Source: Halobacteriales archaeon QS_6_64_34 (GTDB lineage Archaea > Halobacteriota > Halobacteria > Halobacteriales > Haloarculaceae). From it: a DNA stretch of 64,000 nucleotides. The stretch covers positions 159,437-223,436 of the forward strand of contig PXRT01000010.1 in the NCBI GenBank assembly GCA_003020925.1, read 5' to 3'. The notes below the pieces were generated by a model, which ran no database searches, was not told where the DNA came from, and saw nothing but the letters and a program-made list of their open reading frames with translations. The position numbers and the translations under genes were made by a program. Below, piece by piece: positions 15,273 through 23,748 of the stretch (positions are counted from its first letter, which is position 1; each line of letters starts with the position of its first letter).

Positions 15273-17645
15273 TTACTCGAACAACTCTTCGTACACCTTC
15301 TGCTGGGCGGCTCGCAGATGCTGGTGGTAGGTGGGCCGTGAGATGTCCATGGCCCCGGCGAGTTCGTCGCCGTCGACCTCGCGGGGCCAGTCGAAGAAGC
15401 CGCCCAGATACGCGGTCCGTAGCGCCGTCTCCTGGCGGTCGGTAAAGCGCTCGGAGAGCGACGCCTGGAACTCCTGTTGGGTCCGGACCGGCCGTTCGTG
15501 TTCGTGATAGCCCACGAGGTCGGTGCCGTCGTAGTTGTCCTCGACCAGCGAGAACAGCTCGCGGGCGTCGCTCTCGTAGGGGAGTTCGATGGTGTAGCGG
15601 GCGACGCCGTTCTCGCCGGTTACCCCCTTGGGTACCGCGCCGTGGTCAACCAGCGTCGCCAGCAGCGACTCGCCCATCGTTATCTCGAACAGCGCCGACC
15701 CCTCGTGTTCGGCCACCAGCGTGGCGCTGCTGACGGCCTCGTCGTCTTCGAACGCGGCCAGGACGGCCTCGCTGTCGCCGCCCGCAGCGTCGAGATACAC
15801 CCGCAGCGAGCCGTCGTCCTGGGTCACGGTCCCGACGGAGGTGAGCGTCGCGTCCGTCGCCGCCGAGACCCGACTCAACAGCAGGTCCCGGTCGGTGACG
15901 GTGAACTCCAGTTCGATGACCTTATCGGCCGACAGTATCTTCCCGCTCTCGATTGCGTTGATGGCGTTGGCGACGGCCCGTCCGAGCGCCTCCAGGACGA
16001 CCTGCTCGCGGTCGTCGAACGCGTCGGGACGGTCCGAACAGACGAACAACACGCCGTACGTCGAGTCGGTGTAGGCGAGCGGGATGGCCATCATCGACTC
16101 GACGCCGGCTTCGCGGGCCCGCTCGACCCACTCGGCGTCGATACCGCCGAGGTCGTCGACGATTTCGCTCGTCCCGTCGGCCAGCGCCGTCGGGACGCCA
16201 GCGCCGAGCTGGATGTCGGCGCCACCGGCCCACTCGCTGACGTCGAGGCGGTTCCCCCGCACCGCCGGGCGACCAATCCAGGCGAACGTGTAGGGTTCCG
16301 TCGCCGCAAGCTCCCCGCAGACGCCGGCCTCGACGGCCTCCCGCGTCGTCGCCTCGACCAGCACCTCGACGGTGTTCTCGATGAGGCCGTTGATGCGCTC
16401 TAGGATGGTCGCGATACGCTCTCTGGTCTCCCTGACCTCCTGTTCGCGTTTCGCTCGGTTGCAGGCCGCAGCGGCGTTGGTCGCGAGCAGGGCGACGACC
16501 TGCCGGTCGATGTCGTCGAAGGCGTTCTCCTCGGTCGAGAGCACGCTCAGCGTTCCGTGGACGCCGACCGGCACGTACAGCCCCGAGCCGACGGTCGTCC
16601 CGCTGTCGTCGAGTTCGTGGGTGGTGTCGTAGCTGGCCGTCTCGCCGGAGGCAAAGACCCGTCCGGCCTGCCCTTCCTCGAGGCCGTACCCCGGCCGCTC
16701 GCCCAGCGTCTCGACGACGGCGTCGGTCACCGCCGTCGGTCGGAGCACGCGCTCGTCGGCGTCGTACAGCCGGACTACCGCCATATCCAGTCCGAGCACT
16801 CGCTCGGTCGCACCGGCGACGATATCCGCCACGGCCTCGCGGCTTGGCGCCTGCATCAGGCTTCGGGAGGTCTCCTGTAGCGCCGAAAGCAGCTCCTCGC
16901 GGCGCTTGCGTTCTGAGATGTCCCGGATGACGCCCGCCGTCCCGCGAAACTCGCCGCTCGGGCCGTACAGCACCGTCATGTGGTCTTCACAGGCGATAGT
17001 CGTCCCGTCGGCCCGCCGCAGTTCCAGCTCGAAGGTCGTCTCGATGTCGTCCCGACCCGACGACGAGAGCAGCTCCCGGAGCTTTGACTCGGCGAGTTCG
17101 ACCGTCTCGCGGTCCTTGATGACGATGGTGTGTTCGCCAAGCAGTTCCGCGAGGTCGTACCCCGTCAGCTCCGCCAGCGCCTCGTTGGCGAAGATGAACT
17201 CCCCCTCGTCGTCGAGGGCGTACACCCCGTCGTCGAGGGCGTCGATGACCTCGCCGTAGCGGTCGAACGCCCCCATCGACATCGGGCTGTCGTCGCCCGC
17301 TATCGACGTGATACGGTGGGCCAGGACGGTGTACTGTGTGTCCCCGCCCGGCCGGACGTACGCCAGCGTCTCGTCTCCCAGCACCTCGCGGACCCGCTCC
17401 GGTCCGCCGTCGGCGAACACGACCACCGGGAGCGTCGGCCGCTCGGCCCGCAACTCTGTGACCAGCTCGGGCAGTTCGACGGCCAGGCTGACGACACAGT
17501 CGACGCCGTCGACCGACTCGGCCGCTGTGCCGGCGGCCGCCGTCCGAACGCGCAGCCCCACCTCGACCGACTCGAGACCTCTCGCCGTCTCCGCGACCCG
17601 CTCCTCGTCGTTATCACAGACGAGGACGGTGTGCCCGCGATTCAT
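15273..17645 (-). CDS. Bacterioopsin-activator (Bat)-type regulator: pseudo-receiver, PAS, GAF, GAF, BAT, HTH_10
   Basis: A 790-residue one-component regulator. In order: a receiver-like domain (1-125), a PAS domain (about 130-250), a GAF domain (about 260-390), a second GAF (about 400-555), the BAT linker domain (about 565-720) and a C-terminal HTH_10 (about 735-790, with GGFFDWPREVDGDELAGAMD). In the receiver the usual phospho-acceptor position reads VDCVVSL with no second Asp, and the conserved Lys near VRPGG is Arg, so it is probably not phosphorylated. Relatives control light- and oxygen-responsive genes. No obvious target operon is adjacent. Confidence 0.85.
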   Translation of the reverse strand: MNRGHTVLVCDNDEERVAETARGLESVEVGLRVRTAAAGTAAESVDGVDCVVSLAVELPELVTELRAERPTLPVVVFADGGPERVREVLGDETLAYVRPGGDTQYTVLAHRITSIAGDDSPMSMGAFDRYGEVIDALDDGVYALDDEGEFIFANEALAELTGYDLAELLGEHTIVIKDRETVELAESKLRELLSSSGRDDIETTFELELRRADGTTIACEDHMTVLYGPSGEFRGTAGVIRDISERKRREELLSALQETSRSLMQAPSREAVADIVAGATERVLGLDMAVVRLYDADERVLRPTAVTDAVVETLGERPGYGLEEGQAGRVFASGETASYDTTHELDDSGTTVGSGLYVPVGVHGTLSVLSTEENAFDDIDRQVVALLATNAAAACNRAKREQEVRETRERIATILERINGLIENTVEVLVEATTREAVEAGVCGELAATEPYTFAWIGRPAVRGNRLDVSEWAGGADIQLGAGVPTALADGTSEIVDDLGGIDAEWVERAREAGVESMMAIPLAYTDSTYGVLFVCSDRPDAFDDREQVVLEALGRAVANAINAIESGKILSADKVIELEFTVTDRDLLLSRVSAATDATLTSVGTVTQDDGSLRVYLDAAGGDSEAVLAAFEDDEAVSSATLVAEHEGSALFEITMGESLLATLVDHGAVPKGVTGENGVARYTIELPYESDARELFSLVEDNYDGTDLVGYHEHERPVRTQQEFQASLSERFTDRQETALRTAYLGGFFDWPREVDGDELAGAMDISRPTYHQHLRAAQQKVYEELFE

Positions 17646-17812
17646 ACCTAACTGGTTAGCATCTTCGACACAAGAAAGTGCGGGTCAGCTGTCACGCTGT
17701 GCCAGCCCCTCACACGTGACCCACGTCGTCGTTGCAGTTGTCACAGAATAGTATCCGGACGAACGACTGCTTCGATTGCTCGCGCCGAGTGTGCGCCTAC
17801 GACCGCAGGGAG
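17646..17812. other. Gap between the Bat-type gene and the tRNA region
   Basis: No supported gene. On the minus strand it should contain the promoter of the Bat-type regulator. Its right end runs into the duplicated tRNA 3' segment. Confidence 0.4.
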
Positions 17813-17834
17813 TGCGCCGTCCGGGAATTGAACC
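17813..17834 (-). repeat. Duplicated 3' end of tRNA-Gly (attachment-site scar)
   Basis: These 22 bases repeat exactly the last 22 positions of the tRNA-Gly gene at 17,944-17,965, in the same orientation and 131 bases away. The T-arm is complete and the rest of the tRNA is missing. Duplicated tRNA 3' ends mark sites where integrases have recombined. The 109 bases between the copies are GC-rich and hold another T-arm-like stretch on the opposite strand (near 17,892). No integrase is present. Confidence 0.65.
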
Positions 17835-17943
17835 GGAGCCAGAGGTTCCTGCTCACCTCGCTTCGCTCGGTTCTGCGGGCTGCCACTGGCAGGGTTCAAT
17901 TCCTGCGGGCGATTTCGCTCGTCACGTTCGTTCCTCGCAGAAA

Positions 17944-18014
17944 TGCGCCGTCCGGGAATTGAACCCGGGCTCTAGCCTTGGGAAGGCTATGTCCTACCAC
18001 TGGACCAACGGCGC
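17944..18014 (-). tRNA. tRNA-Gly (anticodon CCC)
   Basis: The minus strand folds into a standard cloverleaf of 71 bases. The acceptor stem is GCGCCGT/ACGGCGC with discriminator A, the D-arm holds GGTCCAGTGGTAGGACA, the anticodon stem is TAGCC/GGCTA with loop TTCCCAA (anticodon CCC), and the T-arm has loop TTCAATT. No intron, and the CCA end is not encoded. It reads GGG glycine codons, which are frequent in this GC-rich genome. Confidence 0.93.
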
Positions 18015-18170
18015 ATGGCGCTCACTCGAAACGTCACAGGGCGGCGCACTTGAACGTAGCGTTTCGACCGCTATGGACACTGGGCCCGAAACCCGGCCGA
18101 CTGGTGGACGCGCGTCCGAAAATACTGCACCGATAGATGGCTATTTGTTTCGTCCGGCCAACACCCCGGT

Positions 18171-19004
18171 ATGGCTGATGCCGACACCGTCACGCGGGCG
18201 ATGGACCCGCTCGATTTGACCTTCTCCGAGGACGAACTCGAGGCACACCGCGGGCACATCACCGCGTTCATCGAGGGGCAACTGGACGCGGCAGGAGTCG
18301 ACCGTGCAGTGATGGGGCTGTCGGGCGGTATCGACAGCACACTCGTCTCCCATCTGGCCGTGGAGGCGCTGGGTCGGGACGCCGTCCACGGGCTGGTCAT
18401 GCCGAGCGAGGTCAACGCGGCAGACAACATGAGCGACGCCGAGCGGGTCGCCAACGACCTGCTGGGCATCGAGTACGACGTCATCGAAATCAACCCGCTG
18501 GTCGACGCTTTCCTCGACGCCCACCCCGAGGCCGAGGGCGACCAGCTCGCGGTGGGGAACCTGCGGGTGCGCTGTCGCGCCGTGTTGAACTATCTCGTCG
18601 GCAACCACGAGGACGCACTGGTGCTTGGGACCGGCAACCGCAGCGAGGCGCTGGTGGGTTACTACACGAAATACGGCGACGGCGCCGTCGACTGCCATCC
18701 CATCGCGGCGCTGTACAAACAGCAGGTCCGCCAGCTGGCAAAACACGTCGGCGTCCCCGACGACCTCGCCGAGAAGGCCGCCAGCGCCGAGATGTGGTCG
18801 GGCCAGACCGACGCCGGCGAGATGGGGATGACCTACGACACTCTCGACTCGGTTCTCGCACTGCACATCGACGGCGGCGTTCCGAAAGACGCCACCGCGG
18901 ACCACATCGGCGTCCCCCCCAGCGTCGTCGAACAGGTCCGTGAGATGTACGAGAGCAGCGCCCACAAGCGCGCGATGCCGCCCGGCCCGGACCCGCTTTA
19001 TTGA
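18171..19004 (+). CDS. nadE: NH3-dependent NAD(+) synthetase
   Basis: Final step of NAD synthesis: amidation of deamido-NAD with ATP and ammonia. The 277-residue protein has the PP-loop MGLSGGIDSTLVSHL (about residues 47-61), the conserved LVLGTGNRSEALVGYYTKYGD (about 151-171) and the KAASAEMWSGQTDAGEMG region near 203-220 for the second nucleotide. There is no glutaminase domain, so free ammonia is the donor. The length is normal for archaeal NadE. Confidence 0.95.
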   Translation: MADADTVTRAMDPLDLTFSEDELEAHRGHITAFIEGQLDAAGVDRAVMGLSGGIDSTLVSHLAVEALGRDAVHGLVMPSEVNAADNMSDAERVANDLLGIEYDVIEINPLVDAFLDAHPEAEGDQLAVGNLRVRCRAVLNYLVGNHEDALVLGTGNRSEALVGYYTKYGDGAVDCHPIAALYKQQVRQLAKHVGVPDDLAEKAASAEMWSGQTDAGEMGMTYDTLDSVLALHIDGGVPKDATADHIGVPPSVVEQVREMYESSAHKRAMPPGPDPLY

Positions 19005-19210
19005 GTCGTTCGCAACTATACGTGCCGGTCGAGCCCTACGTGGAGATACTGGATGGACACAATCGAGTAGGTATTTAAATCGACATCGCCACGGCCGTCT
19101 AACCGTGCGATACTGTCACACGGATTTCCGGTAGTCCGGCTGCAGTGGTACGGTTTCCGGACTCGAATCGGACTGTCGACAGTCCCCCAGTGTGACCCGA
19201 CATCCCCTAC

Positions 19211-19219
19211 TTTTATATA
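19211..19219 (+). promoter_or_regulatory. Thermosome promoter
   Basis: TTTTATATA lies about 30 bases before ATG 19247 and is one of the best TATA boxes in the window, as expected for a strongly expressed heat-shock gene. A second AT-rich box (TATTTAAAT, near 19,072) stands further upstream without an assigned gene. Confidence 0.65.
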
Positions 19220-19246
19220 GAACCACAGACAATCAATCGACTGTTT

Positions 19247-20920
19247 ATGAGCCAACGCCAGATGCAGGGCCAGCCGATGATAATCCTGGGAGAGGACTCC
19301 CAGCGGATGAAAGACAAGTCTGCACAGGAACACAACATCTCGGCCGCCCGGGCGGTCGCCGAGTCCGTCCGCTCGACACTCGGCCCCAAGGGGATGGACA
19401 AGATGCTCGTCTCCTCGACAGGGGACGTCACCGTTACGAACGACGGCGTCACCATCCTCCAGGAGATGGACATCGACAACCCGACGGCCTCGATGATTGT
19501 CGAGGTCGCCGAAACACAGGAGGACGAGGCCGGTGACGGCACCACCTCCGCCGTCGCCATCGCGGGCGAACTCCTGAAAAACGCCGAGGACCTGCTCGAG
19601 CAGGACATCCACCCGACGGCCATCATCAAAGGGTTCGACCTGGCCGCGACCGAGGCCAAGGCCGCCATCGAGGACATCTCGACGGCTGTCGAGCCCGACG
19701 ACGAGGAACTCCTCCGGAAGGTCGCCGAGACCTCGATGACCGGCAAGGGCGCCGAACTCAACAAGGAGCTACTCGCACAGATTATTGTCGACGCGGTCAA
19801 CGCGGTCACCGTCGAGACCGACACCGGCGAACACGTCGTCGACCTCGAATACCTCAACATCGAGACCCAGACCGGCAGCGCCGCCGGGGAGTCCGAACTA
19901 CTCGAAGGCGCGGTCATCGACAAGGACCCCGTCCACGAGGAGATGCCCACCGACGTCGACGACGCGAAAGTAATGCTGATGGACACCGCCATCGAACTCG
20001 AGGAGACCCAGGTCGACGCCCAGCTTTCGGTCGACGACCCGAGCCAGCTCCAGACCTTCCTCGATAAGGAAGAAGCGCAGCTCGAGGAACTGGTCGAGAA
20101 GGTCGAGGCAACCGGCGCCAACGTCCTGCTCTGCCAGAAAAACATCGACGACATGGCCCAGCACTACCTCGCCCAGAAGGGGGTTCTCGCCATCAAGCGA
20201 GCCAAGAAGTCCGACATCGAGTTCCTGAAAGAGGTCCTGGGCGCCAACGTCGTCTCGGACCTCGACTCGGCCAGCGAGGACGACCTCGGCCACGGCTCGG
20301 TCCGTCGCGACGAGGCCGAGGGCCTGTTCTACGTCGAGGGCTCCGGCGAGGACGCCCACGGCGTCACCCTCCTCCTGCGTGGCTCGACCGACCACGTCGT
20401 CGACGAACTCGAACGCGGCGTTCAGGACGCCCTGGACGTCGTCGCCGCCACCGTTACCCAGGGCCAGGTCCTGGGCGGCGGCGGTGCCCCAGAGGTCGAG
20501 GTCGCCCGTCGTCTGCGTGATTTCGCCGACAGCGTCTCCGGCCGCGAGCAACTCGCCGTCGAGGCCTTCGCCGACGCGCTCGAAATCATCCCACGGGCCC
20601 TCGCGAAAAACGCCGGCCTGGACGGCATCGACACGCTGGTCGACCTCCGGGCCGCCCACGAGGACGGCCAGGTCAGCGCCGGCCTGAACGTCTTCACCGG
20701 CGACGTTGAGGACACCCTCGAGACCGGTGTCGTCGAGCCGGCTCACGCCAAACGACAGGCCATCTCCTCGGCTACAGAGGCCGCGAACCTCGTGCTCAAG
20801 ATTGACGACATCATCGCTGCGGGCGACCTCTCGACCTCCGGTGACGGGGACGAGGGCGGCCCCGGCGGCCCCGGTGGCGCCCCCGGCGGTATGGGCGGCG
20901 GCATGGGCGGGATGATGTAG
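19247..20920 (+). CDS. thsA: Thermosome subunit (group II chaperonin)
   Basis: A 557-residue subunit of the archaeal ATP-driven folding chamber. The family motifs are all visible: STLGPKGMDKML near residue 43, the nucleotide loop EAGDGTTSAVAIAGELL near 90-106, and VGGGAP-like QVLGGGGAPEVEVA near 407. The C-terminus is the usual Gly/Met-rich tail (GGAPGGMGGGMGGMM) that fills the chamber floor. Haloarchaea have two or three paralogues (cct1-3); which one this is cannot be stated from this window. Confidence 0.95.
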   Translation: MSQRQMQGQPMIILGEDSQRMKDKSAQEHNISAARAVAESVRSTLGPKGMDKMLVSSTGDVTVTNDGVTILQEMDIDNPTASMIVEVAETQEDEAGDGTTSAVAIAGELLKNAEDLLEQDIHPTAIIKGFDLAATEAKAAIEDISTAVEPDDEELLRKVAETSMTGKGAELNKELLAQIIVDAVNAVTVETDTGEHVVDLEYLNIETQTGSAAGESELLEGAVIDKDPVHEEMPTDVDDAKVMLMDTAIELEETQVDAQLSVDDPSQLQTFLDKEEAQLEELVEKVEATGANVLLCQKNIDDMAQHYLAQKGVLAIKRAKKSDIEFLKEVLGANVVSDLDSASEDDLGHGSVRRDEAEGLFYVEGSGEDAHGVTLLLRGSTDHVVDELERGVQDALDVVAATVTQGQVLGGGGAPEVEVARRLRDFADSVSGREQLAVEAFADALEIIPRALAKNAGLDGIDTLVDLRAAHEDGQVSAGLNVFTGDVEDTLETGVVEPAHAKRQAISSATEAANLVLKIDDIIAAGDLSTSGDGDEGGPGGPGGAPGGMGGGMGGMM

Positions 20921-20969
20921 GAGACGAGCGGAGCGACGTCTCCGAACTGCCGAGCGGGCGAGGCTTAGA

Positions 20970-21024
20970 CCACTTTTTGCAACTCCTTCGGGCGCTTCGC
21001 GCCCTCAGTCGTGCAAAAACGTGG
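20970..21024. repeat. Long imperfect palindrome after the thermosome gene
   Basis: CCACTTTTTGCA (20,970-20,981) pairs with TGCAAAAACGTGG (21,012-21,024) around an inner hairpin GGGCGC-TTC-GCGCCC (20,990-21,004). A further mini-palindrome with GGCGCGC arms lies at 21,093-21,109. It may serve as the thermosome terminator, but its form matches dispersed haloarchaeal palindromic elements. Confidence 0.5.
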
Positions 21025-21145
21025 GGAAAAATCGCCGCTCGCTCCTGTCGCGCGCCTCCGACGCGCGGTAGTCCGATCGCGGCGTCAGAACCGGCGCGCT
21101 GCGCGCGCCGGACGCCTTCTGCTGTCTTCGTTCCATCGACAGCGA

Positions 21146-21418
21146 TTACCTGACGTTGACGAACTCCGCAGCACCACTTTGCTCGACCGTAATTCGGTAG
21201 CCACTATACGTAAATTCGACCGTCATCTGTGCCTCTGGTTTCGGCGGATTCGAATACAAGTTCGATAACGTCCTGTTGATGTAGTGGTAGGCCGGTGGCA
21301 ATTCCTCTGCTGGCGTTCCCTTGAGGTCAGCAACTACTTCTACTATCGCAATAGCCGGTTCCTCTCTGTCGGTGTCCAATTCCTGGTGCACAATTTCGTC
21401 GTCATGGGAGTCTATCAT
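21146..21418 (-). CDS. HalOD1 output-domain protein
   Basis: A 90-residue protein with the HalOD1 pattern: a helix (AIAIVEVVADLKGTPAEELP), a short link and the closing beta pair VEFTYSGYRITVEQSGAAEF. HalOD1 is found only in haloarchaea, alone or as a C-terminal output module of signalling proteins; the mechanism is unknown. Its ATG overlaps a 28-codon frame that follows a DUF7344-type gene, so the three probably form one unit. Confidence 0.7.
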   Translation of the reverse strand: MIDSHDDEIVHQELDTDREEPAIAIVEVVADLKGTPAEELPPAYHYINRTLSNLYSNPPKPEAQMTVEFTYSGYRITVEQSGAAEFVNVR

Positions 21419-21501
21419 CGTACCTCTGTAGTTCGGCGTCGTGGGCGGAGTAGATGTTCAAGCCATTGTTCGAGTTCGCCGTTTGGGCGGTTGTGGTACA
21501 T
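21415..21501 (-). CDS. Possible 28-residue linker peptide in the DUF7344-HalOD1 operon
   Basis: This frame (MYHNRPNGELEQWLEHLLRP...) starts six bases after the DUF7344-type stop and ends in an ATGA overlap with the HalOD1 start. The exact overlap suggests translational coupling rather than chance. It is too short to assign a role. Confidence 0.35.
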   Translation of the reverse strand: MYHNRPNGELEQWLEHLLRPRRRTTEVR

Positions 21502-21507
21502 CTGACA

Positions 21508-21861
21508 CTACAGTTCAATCGGTGCTTCGAGCGAGGAATCGGCACGAAGGATAGTAGACACGGTCCCCTGCACCTGCGCTAATCGCTCGGTCGGTTCCAC
21601 GAGTTTGGCCTCTGTGTCATAGTTTATGAGTCCTCCCGTGGCCAACTTCGGGAGGTGGGCATGATACAACGAGACGCGAATCTCTCTTAGTACGTCCGCA
21701 GACGCCTTCGTAACTGGCGTATGATGAGTATACTTGAAGACGACCTTCGAAAGGTCGTTGAGCGCTACTGACCGTTGTTCTTCTGTGAGCGCTCCCAGGA
21801 CGATACGGCGTCGCTTGTTTTGACACAGGTCAAGGACCGAGCCGACGGCGGTACAATCCAT
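21508..21861 (-). CDS. DUF7344-like winged-helix protein
   Basis: 117 residues with the haloarchaeal DUF7344 layout: VLDLCQNKRRRIVLGALTEE near residues 9-28, a helical centre ending VLREIRVSLYHAHLPKLATG, and the wing GLINYDTEAKLVEPTERLAQ near 77-96. The fold resembles ArsR-type winged helices and is probably a DNA-binding regulator. It heads the small HalOD1 operon. Confidence 0.65.
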   Translation of the reverse strand: MDCTAVGSVLDLCQNKRRRIVLGALTEEQRSVALNDLSKVVFKYTHHTPVTKASADVLREIRVSLYHAHLPKLATGGLINYDTEAKLVEPTERLAQVQGTVSTILRADSSLEAPIEL

Positions 21862-22175
21862 AACCGGTACAGGCGACCGACGGCAATCAAGATGACTTTT
21901 TCATACACAAACCGATTTTATATACCCGCTCATAGTGATTATTGTAGATTATTTCCGGATAGCACCGGCCCCGGGGTCGGTGCGTACCGGTAAATCGCTA
22001 CACGAATCACTATCAGTGTTGGACTGTAACGGCCGAGAGCGCGCTTCCGACGACATGCTCCATACCCCCTCGGAGGCGGGAGCCAGCGACCCCAATCTGA
22101 CGTACGTCTGGGGTCACGGTGCCCGAATCCGCTCCCGGCTCGGAACTTAAGTACAAGCACACTCCACACTAACCC
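21862..22175. other. Gap of 314 bases with divergent promoters
   Basis: No supported gene. The left part is AT-rich (ATACACAAACCGATTTTATATACCC region near 21,902-21,925) and should drive transcription in one or both directions. The plus-strand open frame from 21,935 lacks coding character. Confidence 0.4.
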
Positions 22176-23162
22176 ATGCAGACGCTGTTGCTCGGTCCCG
22201 ACGACGTGAGCGAGTACGCGGACCTCCCCTCGGTCATCGACGCCGTCGCGGCGGCCTTCGCGGCCGACGCGCGGGGTGACAGTATCATGCCGGCGAAATC
22301 CTACATCGACCTCCCCGAGTACAATGGGGATTTCCGGTCGATGCCGGCGTACGTCCACGCGGGCGAGTGGGACGCGGCAGCGGTGAAGTGGGTCAACGTC
22401 CACCCGGACAACCCCGCCGACCACGACCTGCCGACCGTGCTGGGGACGCTCATCTACTCGGACCCCGAGACCGCCTTCCCGCTCGCGGTGATGGACGGGA
22501 CGAATCTCACGCGCCTGCGGACGGGCGCGGCGGCGGCCGTCGCCACCGACCATCTCGCCGTTCTCGACGCGGACTCGCTGGGGCTCGTGGGCGCGGGCGT
22601 CCAGTCCTACACCCAACTGGAAGCCATCGCTGCGGTGCGGGACATCGAGACTGTCGTCGTCGCCGACCGAAACGACGGGAAACAGCGGGCCTTCGTCGAC
22701 CACTTCGCGGACCGATTCGACGCTCGCGCGGGCGCCATCGAGGATGCTGCGGCGTGTGATGTGCTCTCGACCGTCACGCCCGTCGAGTCGCCCATCGTCG
22801 AGCGCGACTGGCTCGGCGAACACACCCACGTCAACGCCATCGGGGCCGACGCGGCCGGCAAGCACGAACACGACGACCGGACGCTGCTCGATGCCAAGCT
22901 GGTCATCGACGACTACGAGCAGTGTACCCACTCGGGCGAAATCAACGTCCCGTGGCGCGAGGGGACGCTTTCGGACGACGACATCTACGGCGAACTCGGG
23001 GCCATCGTCGCCGGCGAGATTCCCGGCCGGGAGTCCGGGGACGACATCACGCTTTTCGACTCGACGGGACTGGCGATTCAGGACGTGGCGGCGGCCCACG
23101 TCGCCTACGAGAACGCCCGCGCGGCCGGCGCGGGGACCGACTTCTCGCTCGTCGGGAGCTGA
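22176..23162 (+). CDS. ala: Ornithine cyclodeaminase / alanine dehydrogenase family enzyme
   Basis: A 328-residue NAD(P)-dependent enzyme of the mu-crystallin family. PAKSYIDLPEYNGDFRSMPAY near residues 37-57 carries the substrate-binding Lys and Arg, TRLRTGAAAAVATDHLA near 109-125 is the family signature, and the Rossmann motif GLVGAGVQSYTQLEA follows near 137-151. ATFDSTGLAIQDVAAAHVAY-type sequence closes the fold. Archaeal members usually act as alanine dehydrogenase; ornithine cyclodeaminase activity is the main alternative. A strong hairpin follows the gene. Confidence 0.85.
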   Translation: MQTLLLGPDDVSEYADLPSVIDAVAAAFAADARGDSIMPAKSYIDLPEYNGDFRSMPAYVHAGEWDAAAVKWVNVHPDNPADHDLPTVLGTLIYSDPETAFPLAVMDGTNLTRLRTGAAAAVATDHLAVLDADSLGLVGAGVQSYTQLEAIAAVRDIETVVVADRNDGKQRAFVDHFADRFDARAGAIEDAAACDVLSTVTPVESPIVERDWLGEHTHVNAIGADAAGKHEHDDRTLLDAKLVIDDYEQCTHSGEINVPWREGTLSDDDIYGELGAIVAGEIPGRESGDDITLFDSTGLAIQDVAAAHVAYENARAAGAGTDFSLVGS

Positions 23163-23192
23163 TACTGCCGGCTGTAACAAACTGAAGGAATT

Positions 23193-23217
23193 CGCCACCC
23201 CAGGGTGGCGATTGTTT
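23193..23217 (+). terminator. Hairpin plus T-run after the dehydrogenase gene
   Basis: CGCCACCC and GGGTGGCG form an 8-base stem with a two-base loop, followed by ATTGTTTTT. It is a good terminator for the alanine dehydrogenase gene. A relation to an insertion-element end hairpin cannot be ruled out. Confidence 0.6.
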
Positions 23218-23247
23218 TTACGAACGTACAGCCACCAGTATGAGTCG

Positions 23248-23454
23248 CTACAGCCCCAGCGACCCTCTGGCTCTATCGAGGAGCCAGATGACGGCGAGAA
23301 TCGGGAGTACCGGGAGCAACAGGACGAGCAACCCGAGGAATATCAGCCACCCGAAGGCGCCCATCTCGGCGTCGGGGTGGGTTCCCGATGGTGGCGTCAC
23401 CGTTCGGAGCGAGTCCGGGAGCGACGAACCGTCTGTGCCGTCGGCGCCACTCAT
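23248..23454 (-). CDS. Small membrane protein (DUF7535-like)
   Basis: 68 residues: a polar start ending SLRTVTPPSGTHPDAEMGA, then one long hydrophobic hairpin FGWLIFLGLLVLLLPVLPIL and a short basic end. The TVTPP-x-x-x-HPD motif before the membrane part is characteristic of a haloarchaeal family I believe to be DUF7535. Function unknown. Confidence 0.6.
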   Translation of the reverse strand: MSGADGTDGSSLPDSLRTVTPPSGTHPDAEMGAFGWLIFLGLLVLLLPVLPILAVIWLLDRARGSLGL

Positions 23455-23748
23455 ACTCAGTGATATGTTCGCTGTACGAATAAACGTGTCTCGGACGGTT
23501 CGTCAGTTGCCGTTTCGGTCGGGCGCGCGGATTCGGCCGGCCGCTGTTCGCTCCGTCTGTAGCCATCGCGTCCGCCTGCTGCCGGGCAGAAAATACAGGT
23601 CGATACCCGTCGAAAAGCGCCTCCGACCGCGGTTTCTGGTAGAACCAGCCCTCGCGTGGTCGCGATACGACATAGCAAACGCCCAGTATCCCTCTTCAAT
23701 AGTTAGCCACCCTAACAGCGTCCGGATTCCAAGTGCTGTGTTACAGCG

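Noticed and set aside
17821..17960. A second complete tRNA gene next to tRNA-Gly
   Set aside because: Only T-arm-like parts are present; no anticodon arm or acceptor partner can be folded.
21935..22150. Open frame upstream of the alanine dehydrogenase-family gene
   Set aside because: Poor codon use, no family resemblance, overlaps the expected promoter.
21939..23198. Long open frame opposite the alanine dehydrogenase-family gene
   Set aside because: Shadow frame; the plus-strand protein has full family motifs.
23193..23217. Hairpin interpreted as another TnpB element end
   Set aside because: It is followed by a T-run directly after a gene stop, which a terminator explains better; the TAGCT/TCAA flank of the other ends is missing.
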